From NCBI GenBank assembly GCA_944470555.2, contig OX104127.1, positions 156,649,276-156,713,275 on the forward strand: a stretch of DNA of 64,000 nucleotides, written 5' to 3'. This DNA is from Heterobilharzia americana. Lineage: Eukaryota; Platyhelminthes; Trematoda; Strigeidida; Schistosomatidae. Both the position numbers and the translations under genes were made by a program. Positions 37,101 to 52,300 of the stretch are shown piece after piece; position 1 is the stretch's first letter, and each line of letters starts with the position of its first letter. The notes below the pieces were generated by a model. It did no database searches. It was not told where the DNA came from and saw nothing but the letters and a program-made list of their open reading frames with translations.

Positions 37101-40100
37101 TAGGTCTAAATTGTGTCTACTTTTTTGGCTCAGATTAGATGTTGGATAACTATAAACCAAAGGACCTGAGGCATTATTTTAGTGAGACTCGTTTACCTGT
37201 GGTTGTCTCAGAAAAGTCTGTTGCATTTTTCATAGGCTAATTAGTCAATCATTCGGATCAGTCAGTTAGGAGTACTTGTTACCGTACTCAAGTTAACAGA
37301 ATTCCAGGGATTAACTGTTTGGTCCTGCTGCTTTGCATCGTTTCAAGTTTTAGGCAGATAAGAGGAGTAGGTTACAATCATCTGGATTTTGTATACCACT
37401 GGAAGCGTGTTGGCGGTTAGTAATCCTTGGCTTCCCACTCAGTAGACAGGTTTTCGACAGCCTCCCCAATTTAAATGAAAGTTAGAATTCTGGCACCAAT
37501 GTACCATCCTGATTTGAAACTGGATGCTGCGCAGCTAAAGCGTGATTGTAGACTACCTGAGATGTTTTTCTAAGCGTTTCGGTTGCCTATTCCAAGACGT
37601 CAAGATCCCGTGATTCTAGGCGATAGTTCCACAGATCATGCCTATCTATCTAAATAATTAACGAGTTCCACTGAGCCATTTTTTCCATCTGTCACCTACA
37701 CCACTCACCCCTGTTTGCATTTACTGCGAAAACTCTTACTCAGTTTGCACCCAAGTTCCTTTCTTTCCTGATAGTGACAGGGGGTTCTGGTGTTGGTTAA
37801 TCACTTCGGATGAGGTTTTGGAGACGCAATTACCACAGGTTGCTGTGTTTACTGCTATCTCTATGAAAAACTGAATATTGAGCCAGGTTTCATCAAAATG
37901 GGGATTGCTGCCATATTCATATAAATGGATAAATACCTCTATCTACAAATTTGATGTTTTAATCTCCCGCATAAACATAAGATTTACGGTTTCTTGCTCC
38001 CTGTGTCTATTCAGATTCAGGTACACGTCATGGAGTAATGAATGAAGTCCAAGCATATTTAGCTTCCTTAGTGGAACGTCGAAGTAACCCGCTAGTTTGA
38101 CTGTGTAATAGTTTTGCCTTTCGCAGTGAAAGTAAAAAACTTTTGATAACACCCATGCTTTACAACATTCAAGTTGCGGTTAATAATTGTGCTAGTGAAG
38201 ACTAAAAATAGGTATCAAGAAGTATTGTGGTCGCTCCTAGTTCTTATACATCGTTAACCGTATGGCTGTCAACCGCAGTCCAGTTTAGAAGTGCACCTTC
38301 TGTTCCGGAAATGAACGCTATTCCCACACGAATGAATCCATACAAAACAGTCAGGGAATCTCCGGGCAGTCGTAAGGCGAATTTCGTGGGACCAACACTT
38401 TGGTTAGTTGATGTTGAGAAAACAACCTTGCTCGAGTCGTGCACACGTATCTTAGAAACATACCATACATCGAGAGTCCGAGATTTTGGGGTTTTGACTC
38501 TCGACCGACAGCTGCTTCCCTAATGTGGTGGTCTGGTTGACATATCACGATGACCCGACGAGTTATGCTAGTGTAACGTTTTTTCTTTCGAGGTCCTATC
38601 AAACTAGAAAGATTAGTTAAATATTGGAAAAACAAAAAGCAGTTACACTTAAAGTGTTAGATACTGCCCCGCGATCAGGGTCCAGGGACGAAGTCTTACT
38701 ACTGGCTTGAACGGATTGCGATAACAGTAAACTGTTTCCTTGTGATGACTAGTAGTACTATGCTAATACTACCTTGCGTAAGGAGAGACGGGCTTAGAAA
38801 GGTCTGTCCTAAAAATAATACACTCTGTGGAACAGTTCAACTACCTTTCAGCTACTGTTCCATTCCCCGCTATCCAGTTGGATCCTGAATAGAACATTGA
38901 AATAAAGCCTCCAACATTTGCAAAAGTCGAGGAATCTTTAATTAACCTGACACGAAAAAGGGTAGCGGGACTAACCGATTTAGTACCGGAGGTATTCAAG
39001 GTCGTCGGTTGTAGATTACTGAGACATTAGTCACGCACTCTTGTCGGTGGGTATATGGACCAAATATTCACCATCCGACAGGTTCTGCAACACAGACATG
39101 CCTACTAACGCCCGACACAAGTTGTATTTCCAAACCTAAAAGAGCCATTTGAATCCGTCTATCGAGAGGTCTTATAGTGGTATATCTCTCGCTGAAAGGA
39201 GTACTAGGTGAGTGTACCGCCTTGATGTAGACTGTATCCTAAAGTACTTGTGTACGTTTTACAGTCTATGGTGATTTTTCATGTGTACTACGAATGGTTT
39301 ATGCTAAAGATATCCACTAAACCTATTTTTGTGTCAGAGATGTGCTTGTGTAGGTCTTCCTCTCACATCGGACTCTACAGGATTGTTCTTGTCCTTTGTA
39401 GACCTAAAGCACACAGATGATATACTGTTAGATGAAGACACTGACAAGATTTAGAGTCTTCTCCACACATTGAATGGGAATTTGAGAATGTTTGGGATGT
39501 GCTTTTAGACACCCAAATGTAAATTGTCGCTCCGGAACTGGTCTTTGCGGGTGCCTTGTCTAACAGTAAGGAGTGAAATAATTGAACGCGTTGAGTGCAT
39601 CGATTACTTGGGAAGTCAGGTCAATCGTGGTGGGCCAGGGACTGGCAAATTATATGCACGGATATAAAAGGCGCCACCCTGAAATCTGATTACGTATCAG
39701 CGGTTTAGTATGCTGCACTACAGTTCCTTCTGTCCTACTGTATGTATGTGAAATATAGCCGTGGACGATGTATGCGAGTGTCAGGTGTTCGAAAACCGTC
39801 GCCTTTCGTTGCAAAGGCTGTGTATTGTGCTGTCACCACGTCACTAACCTAGGAACTAGGCACACAATTTTAGGGAGAGAGTAAAAGTTAGTTGATGAGA
39901 TTGTGAACCTTCATCGACTTAGGAGACTGGGACATGTGATACACATGCTTTATACCATCTACACTGTCACACAATGCTAGCTGAAGTGAGTTCAGTCTGG
40001 AAAAAGGTTGGAGACAGTCAGACTAAAATATGGCATGTGTGTAAGGTCCCTGATTGTTGGTCTGAAACGTGTAGGTTAATGTAAGCTTCCCAGTTTGGGT

Positions 40101-43100
40101 CCGCTTGACAATAGAAATGAGTGATCGTAGACTAGCCTCATAATCGATCTCAACGGCACAGATTCATCCACACGTTGTTTCAATTGTCATACTGAATTCC
40201 AGTATCCTATTATTCCTCTTTGTTCTCTTTCGATGACTTTCTCTACCAGCTTTATTCTTTATTTCCTTATCTTTCATCTTAGCGCATTCTCGTTTGATGT
40301 GCTCAAATGAGGTGTGTTAACTTGAACTACTAAAGAGTAATGCTATGTCCTATATTGATATTATCTGTCTCTTTAGGGGTTTTACAAGTGGATCCGGTTT
40401 CACTATCTGAGAAAGGGTTTGAACTCGAAGAATTCATTATGATTTTGTTAATCTGGTGTTTACAGACTAGTAACTTGCTTTGTTGGCTTTGGACGCTGGT
40501 GGCGGTTGGAGAGGAGAAAGTTGAGTAAACGGCAAAATCCAGTTTTAGCATCAAGGACAGGTAGTGAAGGGAAGGGTGGGGAAAGACCGATATTAAAATG
40601 GATCGGTTCTGGTTAAATGTCTAGTTTATTCACAATAATATGTAGGTGATTAATTCTTGACGGTTGCTTACATGGTGTAACATTGTTTTCTCGAGGTAGT
40701 CGAAAGAAAATGTGGGTTAGTTTTGTATGAATGTAAAATTAAGCAATGTTTAATAGCGAGTGATTACGTACTGCATTTTTAAAGTGTACCTAAACTAATT
40801 ACTGCTAGTGACAGGAAAATGTAAAACAAAGGCTAAGTGTCCCACTTATAGGACTTAGTTTCTCTGCGCTTTCCCTTATGGATTAGTAAGGCAGTGTAGC
40901 TTGTAGTGGATCCAAAGAAATTTCAAGTAAATTGAAATGTTGAACTACGTATAATTAACAAAAATAGATTCAGTGATGCATGAACGTTCAAAGTTATGCA
41001 TTATAATGCAAAATACTAATATTAGTGTTATGGATAGTAATCGATCACTTGAATATTATCCACCACAATTCAGTATACTCCAATGTTAGTTTTTTTGGAA
41101 GTAGAATAAGAGGTTCCATAAAATCCAAGGATAATCGCATCATCATAGAACAGAGTATAGAATGGCAGTCAACCCTCTACCTCACCTCAACTTCATCGAC
41201 TTTGGAAAGGCCTTTGACAGCGTCGATTGAGAAGTAATTTGGCAGTCAGCTGCTTCAACACTACAGTCTCAGTGTCACAAACATTTATCAACCTCATTCA
41301 ACAACTATATGAAGATGCCACATGGCAAGCAATTCACAATGGGAAGCTCAATGATGGCTTTGCGGTGAAGACAGGAAGGAGTAAAACAAGGCTGTCTACT
41401 ATCACCCATGATATTCGTGATTGTAGTGGACTGGATTGCATGATGATGCAAGGAAGAGTGATTAGGGAGAAGAGGGGGACATGCTGGCTGGGCGGGGGAA
41501 AATAATTTAGAAGATTTGGATTTCGCCAGTGATGACTTGTGTCTGATGTCACACACACACACACACTTGAAGATGTACAGGCGAAAAGTAACAAGTTGAC
41601 AGAAGAGGAAGGGTAGGGTAGGGTAGGGCATCCAAGGAAGACGGCACTTCCTCCTTCAGATGAATGTAGAGAAGACAGAGGTGATGAACATACCAAATCA
41701 ACACCACCACCACCACCTCCAACAACAACAACAAGCTCCAATCACCATGAACGGGAGAAATTTGAAGAAATTAGCCTCCTTCACCTATCTAGGAAGACAG
41801 GCATTCATTAACCTGAGACCAGTGTGGAGAGGGGGATAAACTTGACGGGGGAAGAGAACCTAGGAGACTTGGATTTCGCCGATGACTTGTGTCTGATGTC
41901 ACACGCACTTAAAGATCTACAGGTGAAAACTAACAAGTTGACAGAAGATGTAGGGCAGGGCAGCGAAGACGGGACTTCAAGTGAATATAAAGAAGACAGA
42001 GGTGATGAAGATACCCAACCAACGACACCACCATCACCAACTATCCCGAATCACCATCAACGGTAGAAACTTGAAGGAAGTTATCTCTTTCACCTATCTA
42101 GGCAGAACTGTTTCAACTACAGGCGGCATAGACGAGGATGTCAAAGTCGGGATCAGAAACACACCAAGACAGGCATTGATTAACCTGAAACCAGTGTGGA
42201 GATCTTCTGCACTCCGCATAAAGCGTGAACAACATCCGGATTTTCAGCACCAATTTAGTCGAGTCAGTGCTCCTGTATGGTTCAGAGAATTGGTGCTTTA
42301 CGAAAGGTATTTCCAACAAACTACACACATTCATCAACAACTGACGCCTACGCTGGCTCGTTACTGAAGATCAGATGGATTGCCAGAATAATAAGAATAA
42401 GCAACAAGGAACTCTGGCTGGCTGGCTGGGAACGAACCAACCAAGAACCTATCACTCAACAAATATGCACTGTAAGGAAGTGTAGATGGATTGAGCATAC
42501 ACTGAGAAGGCCGACTGGAGACATCACGCATCAGGCGCTCGAGTAAAAATCCAGATGGGAAACGGTGAATTGGGCGTCCAAGGATGACATGGAGGAGATG
42601 GTGTGAGGAGGAAATGAGAGCTTGTGGGCAGTGGTGGAGCCAGGTTGAAAAGATTTCAGAGAAGAGAGTGGAATGGAGACGTGTTACTGAAGCCCTATGT
42701 TCCATTAGGAACCCAAGGGACAAATAATCATAATCATAAATTCATATCAGACAGTAGTCAACGGAGGCAGAAGTCGAAATGGATAGAAGTACATTATATT
42801 TCCACGTTTCAAAAGTAGAAGGAAAGTAGTACAGCTACAACCAAAATTTCACCTTTTTAGGTTGTGCAAATAAACAACATTCGTCATCATAATTATTAGA
42901 CAGAGTTTACAAAATGTGTAAAAAAAAAATAGTTTATGCATAATTTCATGAAGTCTAGACAAGCTGAACTGCTTCTTATCTGAAAGGAAGACGAATACAA
43001 CGAAAAGTATATTGAATCAATAGTATGACTTCTCTATAAAACCTTCCACTATGATGTAAGTTATTCATACCATAATTGTGTTTCATTTTTTGTACTATTA

Positions 43101-43767
43101 CTATCCAATAGATTTTCTTATCATAATGTCACTTGAAACAACAATTGTTTAATTCAGTGTAGATAGTTGCAATCTGTTCATCCTACCTCCATTGTAATGT
43201 ATCAGTCTCATGTTTCTTTAAATCCTAAATTCTAAATAATGATAGGTTATAAACATCTTATAGGCATTGATGCATCTTTTATTGAAAATGCCAATTGAAG
43301 TAAATTTACAGTATGAACAACTTATTCATGGATGTTGATAAATGGAAGCAATGAATTTCTTTTCTCATATTCTTGTTTATGACTTAGTTATTTATTTTCG
43401 TTTAAATCTATAGTGTTTTCATATTGGAAAACCTAATTATAACTATGTACATTGCATTGAAAAAAAAATTTTTTTTCATTTTTTTTTTCAACCTAGGTGA
43501 AGGATTCTTTGGACGTGTATTTAAAATGCGTTTAAAGTCAACAAAAGATTCATTTGCAGTAAAAAAGATACCATTTTGCAATTTAGATCCACAGAATCCA
43601 GATATGATAGCAGATTTAGAAATAGGAAAATTACATCCACATCCATTTTTATTACGCTCTTTTTGTGCATTCACTTGTGGAGATGCTGTTTGGATTTTAT
43701 TAGAGCTTATGGATATTTCATTAGATGTACTGTTAAATAAAGTAAGCGCTTACTCTCTCTCTCTCTG

Positions 43768-43810
<43 letters not shown>

Positions 43811-44471
43811 CAATTATTATTATTGTATTATTTGTCCTTTGGGTTCCTAGTGGAACATAAAGCTTCAGTAGCACATCTCCAGTGCACTCTGTTCTCTCTC
43901 GCGCTGGCCGAGGAACCTGAAGGTCACGGGTTCGATCCCTGCTGGTGGGGTCATGGGTGCGCACTGCTGAGGAGCCCCATACTAGTCGGACGAAACAGCT
44001 GTCCAGTGCTTCCAGGTTTCCTTTGTTCCTCCAACTGATGTTAGTCTACGATGAATAACAACTTGAAATAATTCCAAATCTCCACAACTCTTTCAAAATC
44101 TTTTGAACCTGGTTCCATGACAACCCATAAGCTCTGGTTTCTTTCTCACACCATCTCCTCCATGTCATCCTTGGACACCCAATTCACCGTTTCCCATCTG
44201 GGGTTTTACTAGAGCGCCTGACTCGTGATGTCTCCAGTCGGCCTTCTCAGTGTATCCTCAATCCATCTACACTTCCTTACAGTGCATATTTGTTGAGTGA
44301 TAGGTTCTTGGTTGGTTCGTTCCCAGCCAGCCAGCCAGAGTTCCTTGTTGCTTATTCTTATTATTCTGGCAATCCATCTGATCTTCAGTAACGAGCCAGC
44401 GTAGGCGTCAGTTGTTGATGAATGTGTGTAGTTTGTTGGAAATACCTTTCATAATGCGCTAAGTCTCTGAA

Positions 44472-44511
<40 letters not shown>

Positions 44512-46287
44512 CCTATATCTTAATTAAACAATAGAGAATAACAAGTATGTCAATATATAGTAATAACTACTATCTGTTGCACAAGAAATGGCTATCCTTC
44601 CTCTGTGGCATAATGGGTAACGCCCTGGGGTTTGAAGTTATAGATACAAGGTTCGAGTCTCAGTGGGAACAACATCACTGGGGTGCAGGTAAATCCAGCT
44701 AATGAGTCCCAAATATGACGAAATGCTCTCCTGCTGGATTCCTCTGTTAGCCACAACCAACCAAGTTATCATAATTAATATTCAGGCAATATCGAGGTAT
44801 CCGCATAGAACCCCCATATGCTAATAGAAGTTGAACAATTCGATCCAATAAAACAATACAGAATAACAAGTATGCCAATAAATAGCTATAATATAGTAGT
44901 TTTTAAATAAGTATAGAATAAGTAAAGCTTACGGAAGAAATGCATAATAATAACTTTATTTCAAACACAATATTATAGGATAGTGTAGAATGTCTTAGCA
45001 TGTAATTTTTCAACAAGTTCACTCACGGAACTATAACTTTCAAACAAAATGGTTATTACATTGGTATGATGTTAATAATATAACAGTATTCAAAGCAATG
45101 ATATGAAATAGCCAACTCGTTCTAGATTACCATCCAGTCCATAATGAAGAATCAATAGGAATCCAGACGTAATTTTGATTCTTGTGGTAGTTCATTTAGA
45201 TGGTACAAATATCTTCAACTCAAGCTAAAGCATCTGATGGATAGAAATATGATGTAGTTTTTTTTGCACCAAAAAAGTCCTTTACCATATAACGTAACAC
45301 TTTTTTTCTTTCTTTGTTTTGTTATTAACTTGAAAAACGGAGAATTGGAAACAGTTTAAAAATGTGTAAGAGTACATGATACATTAAAAGGACATAATAT
45401 AAATGATTAAAACAAATTGAAATAGAAAAAATTTGATGAAAAATGTTCTATGGATAAATTTAGTAGTTCAAGGTGTTCAAGTAGGCTGCCATATTGTTAA
45501 GTAGTGAAAAAGACAAAGTTTTCTGTTATTTCATATACCCTACTTGAGTAGTCTATCTTTGGGCTCTACATGATTCAGATCGAAAATCAAAGACTTCATA
45601 CACTGAGGCCTCTTTTTTTTTCCAGTCTATCCATCTCTAACCTTTTTCCTGTTTGAAGCTAATTCAGCTAACATTGTAACTCATCCTTTTTAGTTTTTCA
45701 TTGTCTGTAATTGTATAAAAGTTGTACTCAATCAATTGATCTATCTAATATGTAAGTAGTTACTCGGCGATGCAAATTACAGAATGAGCTTTATGTTAGA
45801 AGTGTATAAATCCCTGCATAATTCATATATAAGATAACTAGCCAGTAAATTGTATTATCTATCCAATTGTAATAAAATGTAACATAATCACTCAAATAAA
45901 GATAAAAGCATAGATGTATATGTACTATTTTGAACAGTTGTGAAGTACATCGTTTCAAAGCTGTTAAAATATCGGTTTCTGTTACTATACTTCAGTCCCT
46001 AGCCAAAAAGTTTACGTTATCCTACATAGCGAAACAAACACATAAATGGTGTCAAGTAGTTGCTTTCACAATCGTCCAGGTCACGTGGTCAGTACTCATC
46101 TCTGCGAATACGATTAAGCGTAATTTATTTACATGAAGTTTTTCATGTAACCTGGCTAGGGATGGAACTCAGGACCTCGGTCGTGGGTGCGTGCTGCTGA
46201 GGAGTCCCATACTAGGACGAAACAGCTGTCCAGTGCCTCCAGATTTTCAGTGGTTCCCCAACTGATGTCAGTCCATGATGAATACTA

Positions 46288-46339
<52 letters not shown>

Positions 46340-49300
46340 GTCATTTACTATTTCTTTCCATTGATATTCTTGGCTGTTTTTCTTACCTAATTTAACTTGC
46401 TAATAGTAAAATGAAGTGGCTTTACGAAAATTGACTATTTGATGTGAACAGCGTTTTCATCATCATCATCATCATCACAGACTTGACGTTATCGCTGTCC
46501 AGTGCTGTGAGGCTTTCAGAAGTTATCCAACTGATGTCAATCTATCAAGAAAATCGCTTGACTAATGTTAACCTGAAAGCGTTTTCATCATGCAATAAAT
46601 GTAGACATTTTCCTCTATTGTAAAAATAGCTAGTAGCTAACAGTGGAATCCAGGATGCGAGTTTTATCCCATTTGGGACTCGTCAGCTGGATATAACACT
46701 AATTCTACTATATCGTATGCCAATCTTAGTCCTGTTAAGTGAAGACGCTGACAAGATGCAGAGTCTTCTGAACACTTTGAGTGTGAATTTGAGAATGTTT
46801 GGGATGCGATTTTCACCACGCGATTGCAAATTTTTGCTTCAGGACTGGTCTTCAGCGGTACCGCGGCTAAGAATAGAGAGTGAAGTGGTTGAGTGTGTTG
46901 ACCACTTCACTTACCTGGGAAGTAGGATCAACCCTGGTGGATTAGTTGCCGATGAGATTTTTGCACGGATACAAAAGGCTCGATTGGCTTTTACTAATTT
47001 GCGCCACCTATGGCGCCGCTGTGATATCTGTTTGTCTATTAAGGTTCACGTGTACTGCACAGCAGTCGCTCTGTCCTACTGTGTGGCTGTGAAACATGGC
47101 CATTGAAAGTGGAAGATATGAGAAGGCTTCAGGTGTTTGACCATGGTTGCCTTCAAAGTATAGGCCGCCGTATTGCGTGGTGTCACCATGTGAGTAATGC
47201 AGAAGTCAGGTGTAGGTGTAGAGTTTTGGGGGGAAGAGGTAAGTCAGTTGACGAGGTTATGAACCTTCATCGACTGAGATGGTTGAGACACGTACTACGT
47301 ATGCCTAGTCACTGATTGCCTTGTCACACAATGTTGGCTGAGGTGGGTCCAGGCTGGATAAAGGCCCGAGGTGGCGAGACTGAAACATGGCACCAATGTA
47401 TGAAGTGTCTGACTGTTGGTTTAAGCCATGTGGGGTGATGGAGACTAGGTGGTCGGGGTGTGGGTGGGGACAAGAGGAACCAGTGATGGAGACTCTAGGG
47501 GATATGACTCTTCTACTGTTAGAAATCCCTGTAACTCTGTTGTTTGCCGACACAGTTATGTATAATATTTGGCCTTTTTTATCAGCTGAAGAGTGTAGCC
47601 ACTTTTGATTTACACACCTGAACCAATTCTTTGGATTGTCACAAGGGTTTGTTATTGAAAGTTTTAACTCTGTTTCATTTATATATGAGTATATTCAAGT
47701 TTCATGCCTTTTTTGATTGGAAAATTTGTTTATAATTTGATATAAGATGATTGGGAGTTTTTAAGAGTGAAGCGTTTGAGTGCGTTGACCACTTCACTCA
47801 CTTGAGAAGTTGGCTTAACCCTGGTGGGTCGATGCCGATGAAATCTCTTCAGGGATATAAAAGACTCGATTGGCCTTCGCCAGCCTACGCCATCTGTGGT
47901 GCCGCTGCTGTGATATCCGATTGTCTATTAAGGGTTGAGTGTACTGTAGTGCAGTTCGCTCCGTTATACTGTGAAACGTGGTCATTAAAGATCAAATACA
48001 TGAGAAGTCTTGTGGTGTTTGACCACTGCTACCTCGGTAGCATAGGCTGTGTTTTGTGAGTAACGCAGAAGTCAGGTGTAGAGTTTTCGGAAGGACAGGA
48101 TAGTCACTTGATAAGGTCATGAACCTTAATCCATTCATGTGGCTAGGATGTGTTACGGATGCCTAGTCGCCGTTTGCCTCGTTACGCAATGTAGCTGAAG
48201 TAGGTTCACGCTGGAAAAAGGCTCATGACAGGCAAATTAAAACATGGCAACACTGTATAAAGTTTTTGATTGTTGGTTTGAGCCATATTGGAAGAAGCAG
48301 ACTAGCTTGGTTAGGGTCCACGTGATAACAGAAACTAGTGTTTGGAAACTCTATGTGATAAGGCTGAGAATCGATGTCAGTAGCGCAAATGTATCTGCGT
48401 TTTATTTCAACTTTAAACACTGCACTGAATTCACCATCCTCTCAATCCTCCCTCCTATCTTTTACTGATTTAGACTAATTAGTATCTCTTTCTTCATGTT
48501 TAATGTTACTGCTTTATTGCTTATTGTGCTGATATGAGATGTGACAACTTGGATTGTTACTCAATAATGCCTAGTTGTATGTTGAAACTGATTTAAATTT
48601 TGATTTTGGGAGTTTTTAAAAAGGAATATTTCTGGTTCATGTGAAGATTTTATCTCTTCTATAGTTTGTCTCAAATCATGTTACTTTCTTATGAATTTAG
48701 GTGCTAAGTGTTTAATTCTCTCGCTTTGATAGTAACATAAAAGTATGATTATCATTTTATGAATACTGATTCTCATGTTCTTATGAATTTCCTATCAATG
48801 AAAGTTGACATAATAAGCAAGTAAAATGATGTGGTAGTAGCTTATAATATAGTTACTCTTAAAGCGATCGAAAAATCAGCTTTTAATCGAAGCTGAGATA
48901 ACAATCGACTCTCAATTGGATTGCTTATTGCATAAGATAATCATTTTTCGTCTTAAAATTACTTCTCATATGTAGTTACAAAAACTTTAGGTAAAATACA
49001 CAATTAAAATTATTAAGATTTGAATCGGTACTGTAGTAGTTAAGCGGCTTAATGAGGTTAGATCAACAACTTGAGTCTGGTCACTTCAGAATAGGAAGCA
49101 TTCAGTCATCTATACTGTTTTATTTATCTATCATCTAAAATTAGACCACGTCTACTTCGTCTGCCGGTTAGTTACAATTTTGTCACTTAAATTGGAGCGA
49201 AGTTAAAGACAATTAACTGCCATGGCCTCTGAAAGTTAAGTTGAATTCGTGTGTGTGTGTGTGTGGTGATAATTATGGTAGACAAGAAGAAAACTATATG

Positions 49301-52300
49301 TCAATAGTTTTTTAAGCAAATCCAGTAACGCATACCTTTCTATCATGGTTCATATATGATATTTCCTGCATAATAATAATAATAATTTGTAAAGTTAATG
49401 CACAATTTAATCATAAGCAAACATAGTCTGATGTTAGCTAATACCCTATATCATACTGCATATAGTAAACATGATATTGAATTTCTCAGTCCAAATTCAC
49501 TTCTACACATGGATGATTGATGTTCCACACTGAATTTTATTATCTGCTTAATACAGTTACAAGTATAAGTGGTTAATCTCATTCATATCATATCAAATCA
49601 TATCATTTTAGTTGGTTGAACATTGTGTTTAAAAGCGAAATCAAAGCTTCTGTACACACTTCATTACTGCAGAAATTAGAAGGATAGCTAGTTGTTAATG
49701 TATTGTGTTTTTTGTTGTACATTAACTCTCTCTATTATTTTTCAATAGAATGACAATGCATTGTAAAACGATTTATATCAATGTCTCTAGTAACTTCTTT
49801 CTTATTTGTCTTGTTAATAAACACCATCTTTATAGTAAACTGATCTATCATTGTTGAGAGTTTATTTCACCTGAAAATTGTAAACTAACTAACTAGTATT
49901 ACCATTTATATTATGTTTTTCTCTTGGTTGTTAATTTTACAGGTGAAAGCATGTAATCAATACATTCCTGAAAATGTTCTTCAACATATTACTTTTTCTA
50001 TTGTCTCAGCTTTGTATCACTTAAGATACAATATGAATATGTTACATCGAGATATAAAGCCAGCCAATATGTTGGCTAACAAAAGTGGTGAAATAAAGGT
50101 GAGAAAATAATAACGTGATAATACTGTTGGATAATTTACATCCTTTTTTCTTCAAGTTCTCCCTCTGTATATACGGCTATCTTTTATAGTATGTCTACTA
50201 GTTATAGAACAAGACTAGTAGATAGTGTGTCTGTTGGAAATCGGAGTCTTTCACAATAAAATAACATTTCATGCGAAACGTTTGTCTTTAATAACGGGAT
50301 TTCAGCTAGTTAATATCTCATGACGTTAGTCTGACCGTAAAACGTCAGGCAAGCAGTTCCGCTCTACGCCTGTGAAACTTGGCCTATCTGAGCCGATACT
50401 GTGTGTTTGATCATTGTTGTCTCTGTAGAATTGCTCAAATCCGGTAGAAACACCAACACCTCCCACACCGTTCGTCGCTTGCTAGCTCTGGGACTGGGTG
50501 AAAGAAGCGAAAGGGTGGTCAGCGTATGAAGCGGCACTGTGGGATGATGAATAGTTGTATCGGGTTACCACTCTCTGGGCGGAGTCCGAGAGATCACACA
50601 ACTCAGTGGCATAAGACGTTATCAGATATGGCTGACAATCGAAACCAGTGGAGGTCATGCTGTAGCTTTCTTCTATCTTTTGCTGCTGAAAAGTAATGAA
50701 TGTTTTGTTCTGAATGTATCTTACTGGACTAGCCTTCTAACCATACTATTCTTATTGTTTTTCTTTCTAACTTATCAACTTCCCATGGTTTATGTTTTCA
50801 CATTGTTATCATGCTATTTTGTGTGGCGCATTTCTTGGTGCCATTGATGTACCTTGTTTGAGTCCTAATAATAAAATAATGAGTAATGTCTATGTGTCAC
50901 AGATTTCAGCACCTCTCCACCTACTATGGTTTAGGCAACCAGCTAAATGGGGCTCATTACCTACTGCGTGTATATGCACAATTTTGTTTGAGTGGATTTC
51001 GATGTTGATTCCATTCGGGTTATTTTTACCAGATGAAACTCAGCTGCAAACTGATTTAATTTCACCACAATTATAGATTGTTGTAAACAGTAGGACTGTA
51101 TCGTTATACGATCAATCTATAAACATGTTTTTATCTCAATCAAGTTAATATCTCTGGTTTTTGTGTAAGATATTCAGATCCGCTCCTAACTCATCCAACC
51201 ATGCTCATATCATCTGTCATTGTAGTCAGTGTGTTCTTCATCAACGTGATGCATCTCTTAAAATTAGGATACTCAACACTGTCTCATGTAAGACATACTA
51301 ATTACTATCACTGGAATACTTCTGTTATTATTATTATTATTTATCCCTTGGGTTCCTAATATAACATACGGCTTCAGTAACACGTCTCCATTCCACTCTC
51401 TTCTCTGAAATCTTTCCAACCTGGCTCCACGACAACCCACAAGCTCTCATTTCCTCCTCGCATGATCTCCTCCATGTCACCCTCACCTGGGATGCCCAAC
51501 TCGTCGTTTCCCCTAAGGGTTTCACTCGACGGCCTGGCCTGATACGTGATGTCTGCAGTCGGCCTTCTCAGTGTATGCTCAATCCATCTCCACTTCCTTC
51601 CAGTGCGTATTTGTTGAGCGATAGGTTCTTGATTGGTTCGTTCCCAGCCAGCCAGATTGAGTTCCTTGTTGCCTATTCTTATTATTCTGGCAATCCATCT
51701 GATCTTCAGTAACGAGCCAGCGTAGGCGTCAGTTGTTGATGAATGTGTGTAGTTTGTTGGGAATCCCTTTCATGACGCGCCAAGTCTCTCAAGCATCACA
51801 TAGAAGCACTGACTTGACTGACGTTGGTGTTGAAAATCCGGATTTTGTTCACGCTTTATGTTGAGTGCAGAAGATCTCCACACTGGTTTCAGTTTAATGA
51901 ACGCCTGTCTTGCTTTTCCTATCCTGGCTTTGACATCCTCGTCTGTGCCGCCTGTAGTTGAAACAGTGCTGCCTAGATAGGTGAAGGAGGCTAGTTCCTT
52001 TAAGTTTCTTCCGTTGATGGTGATTGCAGTTTGTTGTTGGTGGTGTTGTTGGTTGGGTATCTTCATCACCTCTGTCTTCTCTATATTCACTTGAAGTCCC
52101 GTCTTCGCTGCCCTGCCCTACATCTTCTGTCAACTTGTTAGTTTTCACCTGTAGATCTTTAAGTGCGTGTGACATCAGGCACAAGTCATCACTGGCGAAA
52201 TCTAAGTCTCCTAGGTTCTTTTCCCCAGTCCAGCCAGTGTATCCCCCTCTTCTCGCTCCTCACTGTTTGTTGCATGATCCAGTCGACTCAGGCTTAGGAC

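Noticed and set aside
38227..38523. 98-codon ORF as a nested gene in intron 1
   Set aside because: No domain, signal or splice context; length is within chance for this sequence.
43742..43810. Extension of kinase exon 2 through the open frame to 43810
   Set aside because: The frame is only a TA repeat translated as Ile-Tyr; the GTAAGC donor at 43742 keeps the kinase frame into exon 3.
46456..46480. (ATC)n run as a CRISPR-like or satellite array
   Set aside because: A simple trinucleotide microsatellite with no spacers.
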